Notes under the pieces: model-generated
What the model saw: the letters and a program-made list of their open reading frames with translations, nothing else
Databases searched by the model: none
Told to the model about the DNA's origin: nothing
Shown: positions 30,085 through 39,874 of the stretch, piece after piece
Position numbering within the stretch: the first letter of the stretch is position 1
Layout of the letters: each line of letters begins with the position of its first letter
Assembly: GCF_003667445.1 (NCBI RefSeq)
Contig: NZ_RCTF01000007.1
Location: forward strand, 1-64,000
DNA from: Xanthobacter tagetidis
GTDB taxonomy: Bacteria; Pseudomonadota; Alphaproteobacteria; Rhizobiales; Xanthobacteraceae
DNA length: 64,000 nucleotides
Direction of reading: 5' to 3'
Made by a program: the position numbers and the translations under genes

Positions 30085-30204
30085 TCATCCGAGGGCGGAG
30101 ACCACCGCGGACACCGAGGCGGCACTCGCCTCGTGGGGGGCGAAAAACGCAGCGATTCCAATGATCGTCACCAGCGCGCCGGTGACCGCAAGCTTCCGAA
30201 GCAT
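30085..30204 (-). CDS. 39-residue exported or membrane micropeptide
   Basis: The reading frame from the ATG at 30204 is preceded by a strong ribosome site (gggagagtgacc) and encodes MLRKLAVTGALVTIIGIAAF followed by FAPHEASAASVSAVVSALG. It has a positively charged start, a hydrophobic core of about 17 residues and an AxA-like end (EASA), so it is either a secreted peptide of about 12 residues or a small membrane protein. It has its own likely terminator 68 bases downstream and a perfect CtrA-like box 48 bases upstream, so it appears to be an independent gene. I recognise no family. Supports are the start site and flanking signals, not homology. Confidence 0.65.
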   Translation of the reverse strand: MLRKLAVTGALVTIIGIAAFFAPHEASAASVSAVVSALG

Positions 30205-30251
30205 GGTCACTCTCCCAATTCCTCATCTGCGTCGACAACGATGCAGAGCCA

Positions 30252-30266
30252 TTAAGAGTTCCTTAA
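30252..30266 (-). promoter_or_regulatory. Perfect CtrA-like box
   Basis: TTAA at 30252-30255, seven bases, TTAA at 30263-30266, followed by CC: the full TTAA-N7-TTAA consensus. It lies 48 bases upstream of the micropeptide start (minus) and 133 bases upstream of the metalloprotease gene (plus). The distance fits the micropeptide better. Regulation by CtrA is inferred from the motif. Confidence 0.5.
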
Positions 30267-30398
30267 CCAAACCGGGCTGAACGGCGCTTGAGGTCGGCGT
30301 TCATAAAGCGTTCAGCCTTGTAACGCCCGCGTGAGTACTCGGCCGGCTGGCGCCAATAGTTCGAGCGAAGAGCCCCATCAGGAGCGGGAGCGGAGCAG

Positions 30399-30821
30399 AT
30401 GAGCACGCACAATGCCTGGCGCGACCGCGAAGCGCCGAGCCTCGGCGATTTCGAGGAACTGGCGCGCGAGGCCTTCGCGCGGCTGCCCGAAGCCTTCCGG
30501 CGGCTGTGCGCCGGGGTGGTGATCCGCGTCGAGGACTTCCCCACCGACGAGGTGCTGGACACCATGGAGGCGGAGACGCCGTTCGACCTGCTCGGCCTGT
30601 TCCAGGGGATCGGCCGCGCGCAGGACGGCGCGACCTCCCAGACCGGCCAGATGCCCAACATGGTGTTCCTCTATCGCCGGCCCATGCTCGACTACTGGGC
30701 CGAGCACGAGGAGACGCTGGGCGGGCTCGTGACCCATGTCCTGGTGCATGAGATCGGCCACCATTTCGGCCTCTCCGACGAGGACATGGAGCGCATCGAG
30801 GAGCTGGCCGATGGGCCGTGA
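30399..30821 (+). CDS. Minimal zincin metallopeptidase-like protein (DUF1025 type)
   Basis: 140 residues with the zinc motif HEIGHHFGLSDEDM (HExxH-x5-D) near residue 120 and an upstream RPMLDYWAEHEETLGGLVTHVLVHE segment typical of the small cytoplasmic 'metallopeptidase family' proteins. These have a zincin-like fold with few other elements; activity has rarely been shown. No signal peptide is present. The start follows gagcgggagcggagcag. It lies between leuC and leuD with no clear functional tie. Confidence 0.85.
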   Translation: MSTHNAWRDREAPSLGDFEELAREAFARLPEAFRRLCAGVVIRVEDFPTDEVLDTMEAETPFDLLGLFQGIGRAQDGATSQTGQMPNMVFLYRRPMLDYWAEHEETLGGLVTHVLVHEIGHHFGLSDEDMERIEELADGP

Positions 30822-30882
30822 TGTCACATGGACCGCTCAATCAGGCACAATTTAGAAATGCTCCAAACAACAGGAGCCCGTC

Positions 30883-31434
30883 ATGACCTCCACTCTCCAG
30901 CCCGAACGCTACTCCACCTCCATGCGGGCGCTGCACTGGCTCGTAGTGCTCGCGGTGCTCGTGGCCTATGGCGTCACCTACCTGGAAGCGGTCTTTCCGC
31001 GTGGCTCGGTGGGGCGGTCCTACATCTGGTGGACCCACATCTCCGTGGGGCTCCTTCTGGTGGCGCTGATGGCGCTGCGCATTCCCAACCGCCTCGCGGC
31101 GCGCCAGCCGGCGCCGTCGGCCGCGCTCTCGCGCCCGGTCCGCATCGCCTCGGAGGCGGCGCACGGGCTGCTCTACCTGCTGCTGATCGCGACCCCGCTG
31201 GTGGGCATCTGGCTCGCCTTCCTGCGCGGCGACGCGGTGACCTTCTTCTCGCTGTTCACCATCCCCGCACCGATCCCGGTCGACCGTACGTTCGCCCGCG
31301 AGATCAAGGAGATTCACGAATGGCTGGCGAACGCGCTGGTCGTGCTCGCCCTCGTTCACGCCGCGGCGGCGCTGCTGCATCATTTCGTGCTGAAGGACGA
31401 CGTGCTGCGCCGCATGCTGCCCGGACCCCGCTGA
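30883..31434 (+). CDS. Cytochrome b561-family membrane protein
   Basis: 183 residues with four membrane helices and four candidate haem-ligand His: ALHWLVVLAVLVAYG (helix 1), WWTHISVGLLLVALMAL (helix 2), AAHGLLYLLLIATPLVG (helix 3) and HEWLANALVVLALVHAAAALLHH (helix 4). The family passes electrons from quinol or to superoxide (CybB acts as a superoxide:ubiquinone oxidoreductase). It is 61 bases downstream of the metallopeptidase gene and 105 bases before leuD, with its own ribosome site (caggag). Confidence 0.88.
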   Translation: MTSTLQPERYSTSMRALHWLVVLAVLVAYGVTYLEAVFPRGSVGRSYIWWTHISVGLLLVALMALRIPNRLAARQPAPSAALSRPVRIASEAAHGLLYLLLIATPLVGIWLAFLRGDAVTFFSLFTIPAPIPVDRTFAREIKEIHEWLANALVVLALVHAAAALLHHFVLKDDVLRRMLPGPR

Positions 31435-31539
31435 CCGCGCCGGCGCTGGGCAACCGCGCCGGTGCCTGTTAGGACTGACCCCAAGCGCGAAAGCGCACTC
31501 CACCCTAAGAACAAACAACGAGAAATTCCGAGGATTCCG

Positions 31540-32145
31540 ATGGACAAGTTCACCGTTCTCGAAGGTGTCGCGGCTCCGCTGAAGCTGGTCAATGTCGACA
31601 CCGACATGATCATCCCCAAGCAGTACCTGAAGACGATCCAGCGGACCGGCCTCGGCAAGGGCCTGTTCTCCGAGATGCGCTATCGGCAGGATGGCTCTGA
31701 CAATCCGGACTTCGTGCTGAACCAGCCTGCCTACAAGGGCGCGAAGGTGCTGGTGGCCGGCGACAATTTCGGCTGCGGCTCCTCGCGCGAGCACGCCCCC
31801 TGGGCGCTCCTCGACTTCGGCATCCGCTGCATCATCTCCACCTCGTTCGCCGACATCTTCTACAACAACTGCTTCAAGAACGGCGTGCTGCCCATCAAGG
31901 TCTCGCCCGAGGAGCTGGAGAAGCTGTTCGAGGACGCCGAGCGCGGCGCCAACGCGACCCTCACCATCGACCTGCCGAACCAGGAGATCCGCGGCCCCGA
32001 CGGCGGCGCGATCCATTTCGAGATCGACCCGTTCCGCAAGCGCTGCCTGCTGGAGGGCCTCGACGACATTGGCCTGACGCTCCAGAAGGCGCCGAGCATC
32101 GCCGCCTACGAGACCGCCAAGGGCGCCGAGCAGCCCTGGCTGTAG
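31540..32145 (+). CDS. leuD: 3-isopropylmalate dehydratase small subunit LeuD
   Basis: 201 residues from the ATG at 31540 ([20 protein letters not shown]); the GTG at 31462 would add a tail with no similarity to LeuD. The swivelling-domain motifs are [15 protein letters not shown] and [21 protein letters not shown]. It forms the heterodimeric isomerase with LeuC. It is followed by a strong terminator, which marks the end of this transcription unit. Confidence 0.96.
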   Translation: MDKFTVLEGVAAPLKLVNVDTDMIIPKQYLKTIQRTGLGKGLFSEMRYRQDGSDNPDFVLNQPAYKGAKVLVAGDNFGCGSSREHAPWALLDFGIRCIISTSFADIFYNNCFKNGVLPIKVSPEELEKLFEDAERGANATLTIDLPNQEIRGPDGGAIHFEIDPFRKRCLLEGLDDIGLTLQKAPSIAAYETAKGAEQPWL

Positions 32146-32214
32146 GTCCGGGGCCGCGCGCCGCGGAGCCCCACGCAACTCGGCCGCTCCGGTCCACCGG
32201 ATCAAGTTCGCACG

Positions 32215-32252
32215 AAGAACGGGCGCTCCCGCCGGGGGCGCCCGTTCTTTTT
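32215..32252 (+). terminator. Rho-independent terminator after leuD
   Basis: AAGAACGGGCGCTCCC and GGGGGCGCCCGTTCTT pair around a short loop, followed by TTTCT. The 16-base stem with a U-rich tail lies about 70 bases after the leuD stop. Confidence 0.85.
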
Positions 32253-32388
32253 CTGCTTCCGTGGAAAGAATCTTTCGCGAAGCTCTGGACCCGTCATGGG
32301 AATTGCTTAATCTATTGGCATTCCAATCAGTCTTGCGCCTGCGCCTCGCCGCGCGGATGGTCCCTTTTGCCTGGAAGGAGGTGCGAAA

Positions 32389-34290
32389 TTGCCCCACGAT
32401 ACGCCGCTGATCGCGACCCTCGTCGGCGCCTTCGTGCTCGCCTTCGTGTTCGGCGCCATCGCGCAGCGGCTGCGTCTCTCGCCCCTCGTGGGCTACCTGC
32501 TCGCCGGCGTCATGGCCGGCCCCTTCACCCCCGGCTTCGTGGCCGACCAGCACATCGCGGTGGAGCTCGCCGAGATCGGCGTGATCCTGCTCATGTTCGG
32601 CGTCGGCCTGCATTTCTCCCTGCGCGATCTCCTCTCGGTGAAGGCCATCGCGGTGCCCGGCGCGGTGCTGCAGATCGGCGTCGCCACTTTGATGGGCGTC
32701 GGGCTCTCTTATGCCATGGGCTGGGGCCTCGGCGGCGGCCTCGTGTTCGGCCTCGCGCTGTCCGTCGCCTCCACCGTGGTGCTGCTGCGCGCGCTCCAGG
32801 AGCGCCGCCTGATCGAGAGCGAGCAGGGCCGCATCGCGGTCGGCTGGCTGATCGTCGAGGACCTCGCCATGGTGCTGGCGCTGGTGCTGCTGCCGGCGCT
32901 GTCGGAATCGCTCGGCGGCAAGGCGGTGGACGCCGGCGCCGCGGCGGCCTTCCTCGGCCCCATGGACCTGTGGACCTCGCTCGGCGTGACGCTCGCCAAG
33001 GTCGCGGGCTTCGTGCTGTTCATGCTGCTGGTCGGGCGGCGGGTCATTCCCTGGATCATGCATTTCGTCGCCCACATCGGCTCGCGCGAGCTGTTCCGGC
33101 TCGCCGTGCTCGCCATCGCACTGGGCGTCGCCTTCGGCTCGGCGAAGCTGTTCGGCGTCTCTTTCGCGCTCGGTGCCTTCTTCGCCGGGATGGTGCTGAG
33201 CGAAAGCCCGCTGTCGCACCGGGCGGCGGAGGAGACGCTGCCGCTGCGCGACGCCTTCGCCGTGCTGTTCTTCGTCTCCGTGGGCATGCTGGTGGACCCG
33301 GCGATTGTCGTGAAGAGCCCGCTGCCGCTGCTGTGCGCGCTGGCCATCGTGCTGTTCGGCAAGTCGGTGGCGGCCTATCTGCTGGTGCGGCTTTTCGGCT
33401 ATTCGCAGCTCACCGCTCTCACCATCTCCGCCTCGCTGGCGCAGATCGGCGAATTCTCCTTCATCCTCGCCGCGCTCGGCGTGAGCCTCGGCCTGATGCC
33501 GGCGGAGGCGCGCGACCTCATCCTCGCCGCCGCGATCCTGTCGATCCTCGCCAACCCCTTCTTCTTCCTTGTCCTGGACCGCTTCCGCGCCAAGAAGGCG
33601 GCAGCCGCGGTGGCCGCTGCCCCCGCGCCGGGAGCGGCGGAAGCGCCGATCCCGGCGCCCGAACTGGTGCGCACCGACAAGGACGGCCACATCGTCCTGG
33701 TCGGCTACGGCCGCGTCGGGCGGCTGGTGGCGGAGGGCCTGAAGGACGCCGGCACCGTGTTCCTGGTCATCGAGGACCAGGAGGACCGCGTGGAGGAACT
33801 GCGCAAGCTCGACATCGAGGTGGTGGACGCCAATGCGGCCTCGCCCGCCGCCCAGGAGGCCGCCAACCTCGCCGGCGCGCGGCGGCTCATCCTTGCCATC
33901 CCCGACGGGTTCGAGGCGAGCGGGGTGCTGAAGAAGGCACGCGTGCTCAACCCGCAGATCGAGATCGTCGCCCGCGCCCATTCCGACGCGGAGGTGAGCC
34001 ATCTGCGCCAGAGCGGGGCGGACCTCATCATCATGGGCGAGCGCGAGGTGGCGCGCGGCATGCTCGCGCACGTGCTCGCGGACGCGGAATCGACCCCGGC
34101 ACCGCGCGGCCCGCTCGGGACGTCCGCGGACGGCGCGCCGTCCGCGGAGGAGGGGGACGCTCAGGCCGAGGGCGGGTCGTCCGCTGCGGAGGAGATCGCC
34201 CTTGCAAATTCCCCGCCGCCGGCGGCTCCGGATGGGAGCGAGACGCCGGGTTCCACGCGGGAGCAGGGTGGCACGCTGTCGCCAGCTTAA
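32389..34290 (+). CDS. CPA2 cation:proton antiporter, YbaL/KefB-type
   Basis: 633 residues from a TTG start supported by an excellent ribosome site (aaggaggtgcgaaa). The product begins with PHDTPLIATLVGAFVLAFVFG. About 12-13 membrane helices (residues 5-395) carry YLLAGVMAGPFTPGF, LLMFGVGLHFSLRDLLSV and SVASTVVLLRALQERRL; an Ala/Pro linker precedes an RCK/TrkA_N domain (HIVLVGYGRVGRLVAEGL). The last 70 residues are low-complexity Ser/Ala/Pro/Glu. YbaL-like proteins exchange K+ or Na+ for H+. This is the second CPA2 protein in the window. It ends inside the metal-responsive box of the following operon. Confidence 0.9.
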   Translation: MPHDTPLIATLVGAFVLAFVFGAIAQRLRLSPLVGYLLAGVMAGPFTPGFVADQHIAVELAEIGVILLMFGVGLHFSLRDLLSVKAIAVPGAVLQIGVATLMGVGLSYAMGWGLGGGLVFGLALSVASTVVLLRALQERRLIESEQGRIAVGWLIVEDLAMVLALVLLPALSESLGGKAVDAGAAAAFLGPMDLWTSLGVTLAKVAGFVLFMLLVGRRVIPWIMHFVAHIGSRELFRLAVLAIALGVAFGSAKLFGVSFALGAFFAGMVLSESPLSHRAAEETLPLRDAFAVLFFVSVGMLVDPAIVVKSPLPLLCALAIVLFGKSVAAYLLVRLFGYSQLTALTISASLAQIGEFSFILAALGVSLGLMPAEARDLILAAAILSILANPFFFLVLDRFRAKKAAAAVAAAPAPGAAEAPIPAPELVRTDKDGHIVLVGYGRVGRLVAEGLKDAGTVFLVIEDQEDRVEELRKLDIEVVDANAASPAAQEAANLAGARRLILAIPDGFEASGVLKKARVLNPQIEIVARAHSDAEVSHLRQSGADLIIMGEREVARGMLAHVLADAESTPAPRGPLGTSADGAPSAEEGDAQAEGGSSAAEEIALANSPPPAAPDGSETPGSTREQGGTLSPA

Positions 34291-34315
34291 ATGCGAATGA
34301 TTTGCAATTGCATTT
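34289..34315 (+). promoter_or_regulatory. Fur/Mur-like palindrome before the metal ABC operon
   Basis: AAATGC at 34289-34294 and GCATTT at 34310-34315 flank a partly symmetric AT-rich centre (18 of 27 positions symmetric). In rhizobia the sitABCD operon is repressed by Mn-bound Mur (a Fur-type protein) through similar TGCAA-rich boxes. It lies 49 bases before the substrate-binding-protein start. Fur, Mur or Zur cannot be told apart. Confidence 0.5.
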
Positions 34316-34363
34316 TTTAACGCGTATCTTGATGCTGTTCCTGGGAGCATCGGAGACGCGCGC

Positions 34364-35326
34364 ATGCGCTCGCCCACACGCGGATTTCCTGCCGGCCTGA
34401 ATCGTCCGGGCGCGGCCCTCACCGGCCTTCTTGTCGCCGCCGTCCTCGCGGCCCTTGCCGCCGTTGTCCCCGCGGCCGCCGAGGAGAAAGCGCCGGCGAA
34501 GTTCAAGGCCGTGACCACCTTCACCATCATCGCCGACATGGCGAAGAACGTGGCAGGCGACGCGGCGATCGTGGAATCCATCACCAAGCCCGGCGCCGAG
34601 ATCCACAATTACCAGCCCACCCCCGGCGACCTCATCAAGGCGCAGGGCGCCAACCTGATCCTGTGGAACGGGCTGAACCTCGAATTGTGGTTCGAGAAGT
34701 TCTTCAGCCGCCTCAAGGGCGTACCCAGCGTCGTGGTGTCCGACGGCATCGCGCCCATGGGCATCGGCGAGGGACCCTACAAGGGCAAGCCCAATCCCCA
34801 CGCCTGGATGTCGCCCGAAGTGGCGCTCATCTACGTGGACAACATCCGCGACGCCTTCGCCAAATACGACCCGAAGAACGCCGCCACCTATGCCGCCAAT
34901 GCCGAGGCCTACAAGGCGAAGATCCGCGCCACCATCGCGCCGATCCGCGCCGAACTCGAAGCGGTGCCGCCGGAGCGGCGCTGGCTGGTGACCAGCGAGG
35001 GCGCCTTCTCCTATCTCGCCCGGGACTTCGGGCTGAAGGAGCTGTTCCTGTGGCCCATCAACGCCGACCAGCAGGGCACGCCGCAGCAGGTGCGCCGGGT
35101 GATCGACCGGATGCGGGCGGACAGGATCCCGGTGATCTTCTCCGAGAGCACCATCTCGCCTGCCCCGGCCGAGCAGGTGGCGCGCGAGACCGGCGCGCGC
35201 TACGGCGGCGTGCTCTATGTGGACTCCCTGAGCGAGCCCGACGGCCCGGTGCCGACCTATCTCGACCTGATCGCCGCCACCACCGGCACCATCGCCAGGG
35301 AACTCCGCGCCGGAGCCGGCCGATGA
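34364..35326 (+). CDS. sitA: Metal ABC transporter substrate-binding protein, SitA/MntC-type
   Basis: Periplasmic cluster A-I binding protein for Mn2+, Fe2+ or Zn2+. 320 residues with a long signal peptide (cleavage near AAAEEK, residue about 40). Metal ligands of the family are visible: His in [13 protein letters not shown], His in [12 protein letters not shown], Glu in [14 protein letters not shown] and Asp in [13 protein letters not shown]. The His-His-Glu-Asp set, and lack of a His-rich loop, favours Mn/Fe over Zn. The stop overlaps the ATPase start. The operon order binding protein-ATPase-permease-permease is that of sitABCD. Confidence 0.87.
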   Translation: MRSPTRGFPAGLNRPGAALTGLLVAAVLAALAAVVPAAAEEKAPAKFKAVTTFTIIADMAKNVAGDAAIVESITKPGAEIHNYQPTPGDLIKAQGANLILWNGLNLELWFEKFFSRLKGVPSVVVSDGIAPMGIGEGPYKGKPNPHAWMSPEVALIYVDNIRDAFAKYDPKNAATYAANAEAYKAKIRATIAPIRAELEAVPPERRWLVTSEGAFSYLARDFGLKELFLWPINADQQGTPQQVRRVIDRMRADRIPVIFSESTISPAPAEQVARETGARYGGVLYVDSLSEPDGPVPTYLDLIAATTGTIARELRAGAGR

Positions 35327-36234
35327 ACGCGCAGCTGCTGGCTTCCCTCCCTTCGGCGGCGGCCGCGGGCGCCGCCGGCTCCGGCATCTGCGTGCGCGAC
35401 GTGACGGTCACCTACCGCAACGGCCATACCGCGCTGCGCGACGCCTCGTTCGAGATTCCCACCGGCACCATCACCGCGCTGGTGGGCGTGAACGGCTCGG
35501 GAAAATCCACTTTGTTCAAGGCCATCATGGGCTTCGTGAAGGCCGCGCGGGGCTCCATCGCGATCCTCGGCCAGCCGGTGCGCGCGGCGCTGAAGGCCAA
35601 TCTCGTCGCTTACGTGCCCCAGGCGGAGGAGGTGGACTGGACCTTCCCCGTGCTGGTGGAGGACGTGGTGATGATGGGCCGCTACGGCCACATGAGCCTT
35701 TTGCGCATTCCCGGCGCCGCCGACCGCGCGGCGGTGGAGGCGGCGCTCATCCGTGTCAACATGCTGGAGTTCCGCGACCGGCAGATCGGCGAGCTCTCCG
35801 GCGGCCAGAGGAAACGCGTCTTCCTCGCCCGCGCGCTCGCCCAGGACGCCCGCGTGATCCTGCTGGACGAGCCCTTCACCGGCGTCGACGTGAAGACCGA
35901 GGACGCCATCATCAACCTGCTGAAGGCGCTGCGCGACGAGGGGCGGGTGATGCTGGTCTCCACCCACAATCTGGGCAGCGTGCCGGAATTCTGCGACCGC
36001 ACCGTCCTGGTGAAGGGCACCGTGCTGGCCTATGGCCTCACCTCCGAGATCTTCACCCAGGCGAACCTGGAGAAGGCCTTCGGCGGCGTGCTGCGCCACT
36101 TCGTGCTGGACGAGAGCCACGCCGCCACCCCCGGCACGCTCGGCGTGCTCACCGACGACGAGCGCCCTTTGGTGCTCTACCGCGACCGCCCGGCCCAGAG
36201 CGGCACCGCGGGCTCCAGCGAGGGGCTCGGCTGA
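35323..36234 (+). CDS. sitB: Metal ABC transporter ATPase, SitB-type
   Basis: 303 residues from the ATG at 35323, which overlaps the sitA stop (ATGA). ABC motifs: Walker [11 protein letters not shown]-loop [14 protein letters not shown], signature [17 protein letters not shown], Walker [13 protein letters not shown] and switch His in STHNLGSV. The [22 protein letters not shown] stretch is typical of Mn/Zn importer ATPases. The C-terminal 55 residues extend beyond the core. After it comes a 220-base gap holding a palindromic repeat before the first permease gene, which is unusual within such an operon. Confidence 0.92.
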   Translation: MNAQLLASLPSAAAAGAAGSGICVRDVTVTYRNGHTALRDASFEIPTGTITALVGVNGSGKSTLFKAIMGFVKAARGSIAILGQPVRAALKANLVAYVPQAEEVDWTFPVLVEDVVMMGRYGHMSLLRIPGAADRAAVEAALIRVNMLEFRDRQIGELSGGQRKRVFLARALAQDARVILLDEPFTGVDVKTEDAIINLLKALRDEGRVMLVSTHNLGSVPEFCDRTVLVKGTVLAYGLTSEIFTQANLEKAFGGVLRHFVLDESHAATPGTLGVLTDDERPLVLYRDRPAQSGTAGSSEGLG

Positions 36235-36289
36235 TGGGACGGGAAGCCAACCTCGCGCCCCGGCCAAGCGACCGCGCAGCGGGAGCGCT

Positions 36290-36435
36290 GAGCCGGGGTC
36301 CAGCGCAAGACTCCTGCGCAGCAGCCCAAATCCAGCGGCCTCCGCAGCAAAGCGCCTTCGGCACGTTCTTACGTTGGATCCCGGCTCTCTCTCCGCTGCG
36401 CTCGCGTGCCGCTGCGGTCGGCCGGGATACGGGCC
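36290..36435. repeat. Palindromic intergenic repeat inside the sit operon
   Basis: GAGCCGGGGTCCAGCG at 36290-36305 is the imperfect inverse complement of 36372-36387; a second shorter inversion (atcccggc/gccgggat) ends near 36435. The arrangement resembles small mobile palindromic elements frequent between genes of GC-rich Hyphomicrobiales. It accounts for most of the 220-base space between the ATPase and permease genes. Copies elsewhere in the genome cannot be checked here. Confidence 0.5.
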
Positions 36436-36454
36436 GGCGCCGGGGGGCAATGTC

Positions 36455-37312
36455 ATGACCCTCCTCCTCGAACCCTTCTCCTACGGCTACATGGTGAACG
36501 CCATGTGGGTGTCGGCCCTGGTGGGGGCGGTGTGCGCCTTCCTCTCGGCGTTCCTGATGCTCAAGGGCTGGTCGCTGATCGGCGATGCGCTCTCCCACGC
36601 CATCGTGCCGGGGGTGGCGGGGGCCTACATGCTGGGCCTGCCCTTCTCCATCGGCGCCTTCTTCTCCGGCGCGCTGGCGGCCGGCGCCATGCTGTTCCTC
36701 CAGGAGCGCACCAAGCTGAAGGAGGATGCCGTCATCGGCCTGATCTTCACCTCCTTCTTCGGGCTCGGCCTGTTCATGGTCTCGCTCTCGCCCACCTCGG
36801 TGAACGTGCAGACCATCGTGCTCGGCAACATCCTCGCCATCACGCCCGAAGATACGCTCCAGCTCGCCGTCATCGGCTTCGTCTCGCTGGGGCTGCTGAT
36901 GGTGTTCTGGAAGGACCTGATGGTGACTTTCTTCGACGAGAGCCATGCCCGCACCATCGGCCTCAACCCGCTTGCCCTGAAGATCATGTTCTTCACGCTG
37001 CTCGCCGCCTGCACGGTGGCGGCGCTGCAGACCGTGGGCGCCTTCCTGGTGATCGCCATGGTGGTGACCCCGGGCGCCACCGCCTACCTCCTCACCGACC
37101 GCTTCCCGCGCCTGATCGGCCTTGCGGTCGCCATCGGCGCCGGCACCAGCTTCTCAGGCGCCTACCTGTCCTATTTCCTCGACGGCGCCACCGGCGGCAT
37201 CATCGTCGTGCTGCAGACCCTGATCTTCCTCGCCGCCTTCGTGTTCGCGCCCAAGCACGGCCTGCTGGCGGCGCGGCGCCAGGCGGCGCTGGCATTGAAG
37301 CGGGAGGCGTGA
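36455..37312 (+). CDS. sitC: Metal ABC transporter permease, SitC-type
   Basis: 285 residues, about eight membrane helices, ABC-3 family. The start MTLLLEPFSYGYMVNAMWVS at 36455 matches the usual N-terminus. Conserved: FLMLKGWSLIGDALSHAIVPGVA (helices 1-2), KEDAVIGLIFTSFFGLGL and the coupling region FFDESHARTIGLNP. It forms the channel with the second permease; two different permeases are characteristic of SitABCD and MntABCD and not of ZnuABC, which supports Mn/Fe transport. It is two bases from the next gene. Confidence 0.9.
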   Translation: MTLLLEPFSYGYMVNAMWVSALVGAVCAFLSAFLMLKGWSLIGDALSHAIVPGVAGAYMLGLPFSIGAFFSGALAAGAMLFLQERTKLKEDAVIGLIFTSFFGLGLFMVSLSPTSVNVQTIVLGNILAITPEDTLQLAVIGFVSLGLLMVFWKDLMVTFFDESHARTIGLNPLALKIMFFTLLAACTVAALQTVGAFLVIAMVVTPGATAYLLTDRFPRLIGLAVAIGAGTSFSGAYLSYFLDGATGGIIVVLQTLIFLAAFVFAPKHGLLAARRQAALALKREA

Positions 37313-37314
37313 GG

Positions 37315-38154
37315 ATGGCGACGCTTCTCCTGCCGTTCCAGTTCGACTTCATCGTCACCGCGCTCGTCATCGCCGCTCTGGTGGCGGTGCCCATGGCGCT
37401 GCTCTCCTGCTTCCTCGTGCTGAAGGGCTGGTCGCTGATGGGCGACGCGGTCTCCCACGCGGTGCTGCCGGGCGTGGTGCTGGCCTATATCGCCGGCCTG
37501 CCGCTGGCGCTCGGCGCCTTCGCCGCCGGCATGGTGTGCGCGCTGGCCACCGGCTTCCTGAAGGACAACAGCCGGGTGAAGGAGGACACGGTGATGGGCG
37601 TCGTGTTCTCCGGCATGTTCGGCCTGGGGCTGGTGCTCTACACCAAGATCCAGACCGACGTGCATCTCGACCACATATTGTTCGGCGACATGCTGGGCGT
37701 GAGCTGGGGCGACATCGCCGAGAGCGCGCTCATCGCCGGCCTCGTGACGCTGGCGCTGCTGGCGAAATGGCGCGACCTGCTGCTGAACGCCTTCGATCCT
37801 GCCCAGGCCAAGGCCGTGGGGCTGAACACCGCCCTGCTGCATTACGGGCTCTTGGTGATGCTCTCGCTGACCATCGTCGCGGCGCTGAAGGCGGTGGGCA
37901 TCATCCTCGCCGTGTCGCTGCTGATCGCGCCGGGGGCCATCGCGTTTCTCGTAACCAAACGCTTCGGCTGGATGCTGGTGACGGCGGTTCTGGTGGCCGT
38001 CTCCTGCTCGCTCGCGGGGGTGTACCTCTCCTTCTTCCTCGACAGCGCGCCGGCGCCGACCATCGTGCTCTTGATGACGGCGGTGTTTGTCGGGGTGTTC
38101 GGGTGGGGGCGGGTGATGGCAGGGCGGGTGGAGGGGGCAAAGAGCGCGTCATGA
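37315..38154 (+). CDS. sitD: Metal ABC transporter permease, SitD-type
   Basis: 279 residues, second ABC-3 permease of the operon. The start at 37315 lies two bases after the sitC stop. Motifs parallel the first permease: FLVLKGWSLMGDAVSHAVLPGVV, KEDTVMGVVFSGMFGLGL and NAFDPAQAKAVGLNT. Its ATGATGA end overlaps the start of the next small gene, so that gene is probably translated from the same message. Confidence 0.9.
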   Translation: MATLLLPFQFDFIVTALVIAALVAVPMALLSCFLVLKGWSLMGDAVSHAVLPGVVLAYIAGLPLALGAFAAGMVCALATGFLKDNSRVKEDTVMGVVFSGMFGLGLVLYTKIQTDVHLDHILFGDMLGVSWGDIAESALIAGLVTLALLAKWRDLLLNAFDPAQAKAVGLNTALLHYGLLVMLSLTIVAALKAVGIILAVSLLIAPGAIAFLVTKRFGWMLVTAVLVAVSCSLAGVYLSFFLDSAPAPTIVLLMTAVFVGVFGWGRVMAGRVEGAKSAS

Positions 38155-38492
38155 TGATCGCGGAGCGTCTGCTGCTGCTGTTTGTGGACGGCGCCGAGGT
38201 AGGCGTCCCGGTCCGGATATCCGCACCGGTGGCGGCCGCTAAGGATTGGAGCTGCCACTTCGCGATACATTGGCCGGACGGCGTAAGGGACGACACCGTC
38301 TACGGCATCGACGCTGTTCAGGCTCTATTTCTCACCATGCAGATGGTTGGAGCTCAGCTCTATATGAGCGACGCCCACAGCGAGGGCCGGCTGCGCTGGT
38401 GCGAGCCCGGCGGGGGATACGGCTTTCCCGTTCCGAAAGCGATGCGCGACGAGCTGATCGGCGACGACGCCCGCGTCGATGGGAATGATTGA
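38151..38492 (+). CDS. Small conserved-looking protein coupled to sitD
   Basis: 113 residues from ATGATG at 38151; the stop of sitD lies within the overlap. Soluble, with no signal peptide. Readable segments: AERLLLLFVDGAEVGVPVRIS, DWSCHFAIHWPDGVRDDTVYG, IDAVQALFLTMQMVGAQLYMS and a Gly/Pro-rich end FPVPKAMRD. The pattern G-x-D-x-VQAL-x-L-x-hydrophobic occurs in small uncharacterised DUF6968-type proteins; I use that only as a hint. It could be an unrelated passenger or a cytoplasmic accessory of metal uptake. Confidence 0.65.
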   Translation: MMIAERLLLLFVDGAEVGVPVRISAPVAAAKDWSCHFAIHWPDGVRDDTVYGIDAVQALFLTMQMVGAQLYMSDAHSEGRLRWCEPGGGYGFPVPKAMRDELIGDDARVDGND

Positions 38493-38656
38493 CGATGGCG
38501 TGCCCGCGATTTGCCGCCCCTGCCCTGCCCCTAAATTAAGCGCCAAGATCAAGCCTTCGGCATTCGGCCCCACCCCACCCTTGACGCCCCCACCCCCACA
38601 GGCGTAACCCCATCCGCGGGACACCTCCCCCCAACGGGAGGCGCCCATCTGTAAGG

Positions 38657-39841
<1,185 letters not shown>

Positions 39842-39874
39842 GACTGGCTGCGTCAGCGCTTGAGCCGCCCGGCT

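Noticed and set aside
30841..34608. A 1255-codon open frame on the minus strand opposite cytochrome b561, leuD and the antiporter
   Set aside because: His/Gly/Arg-rich antisense of strongly supported genes; typical of very GC-rich DNA.
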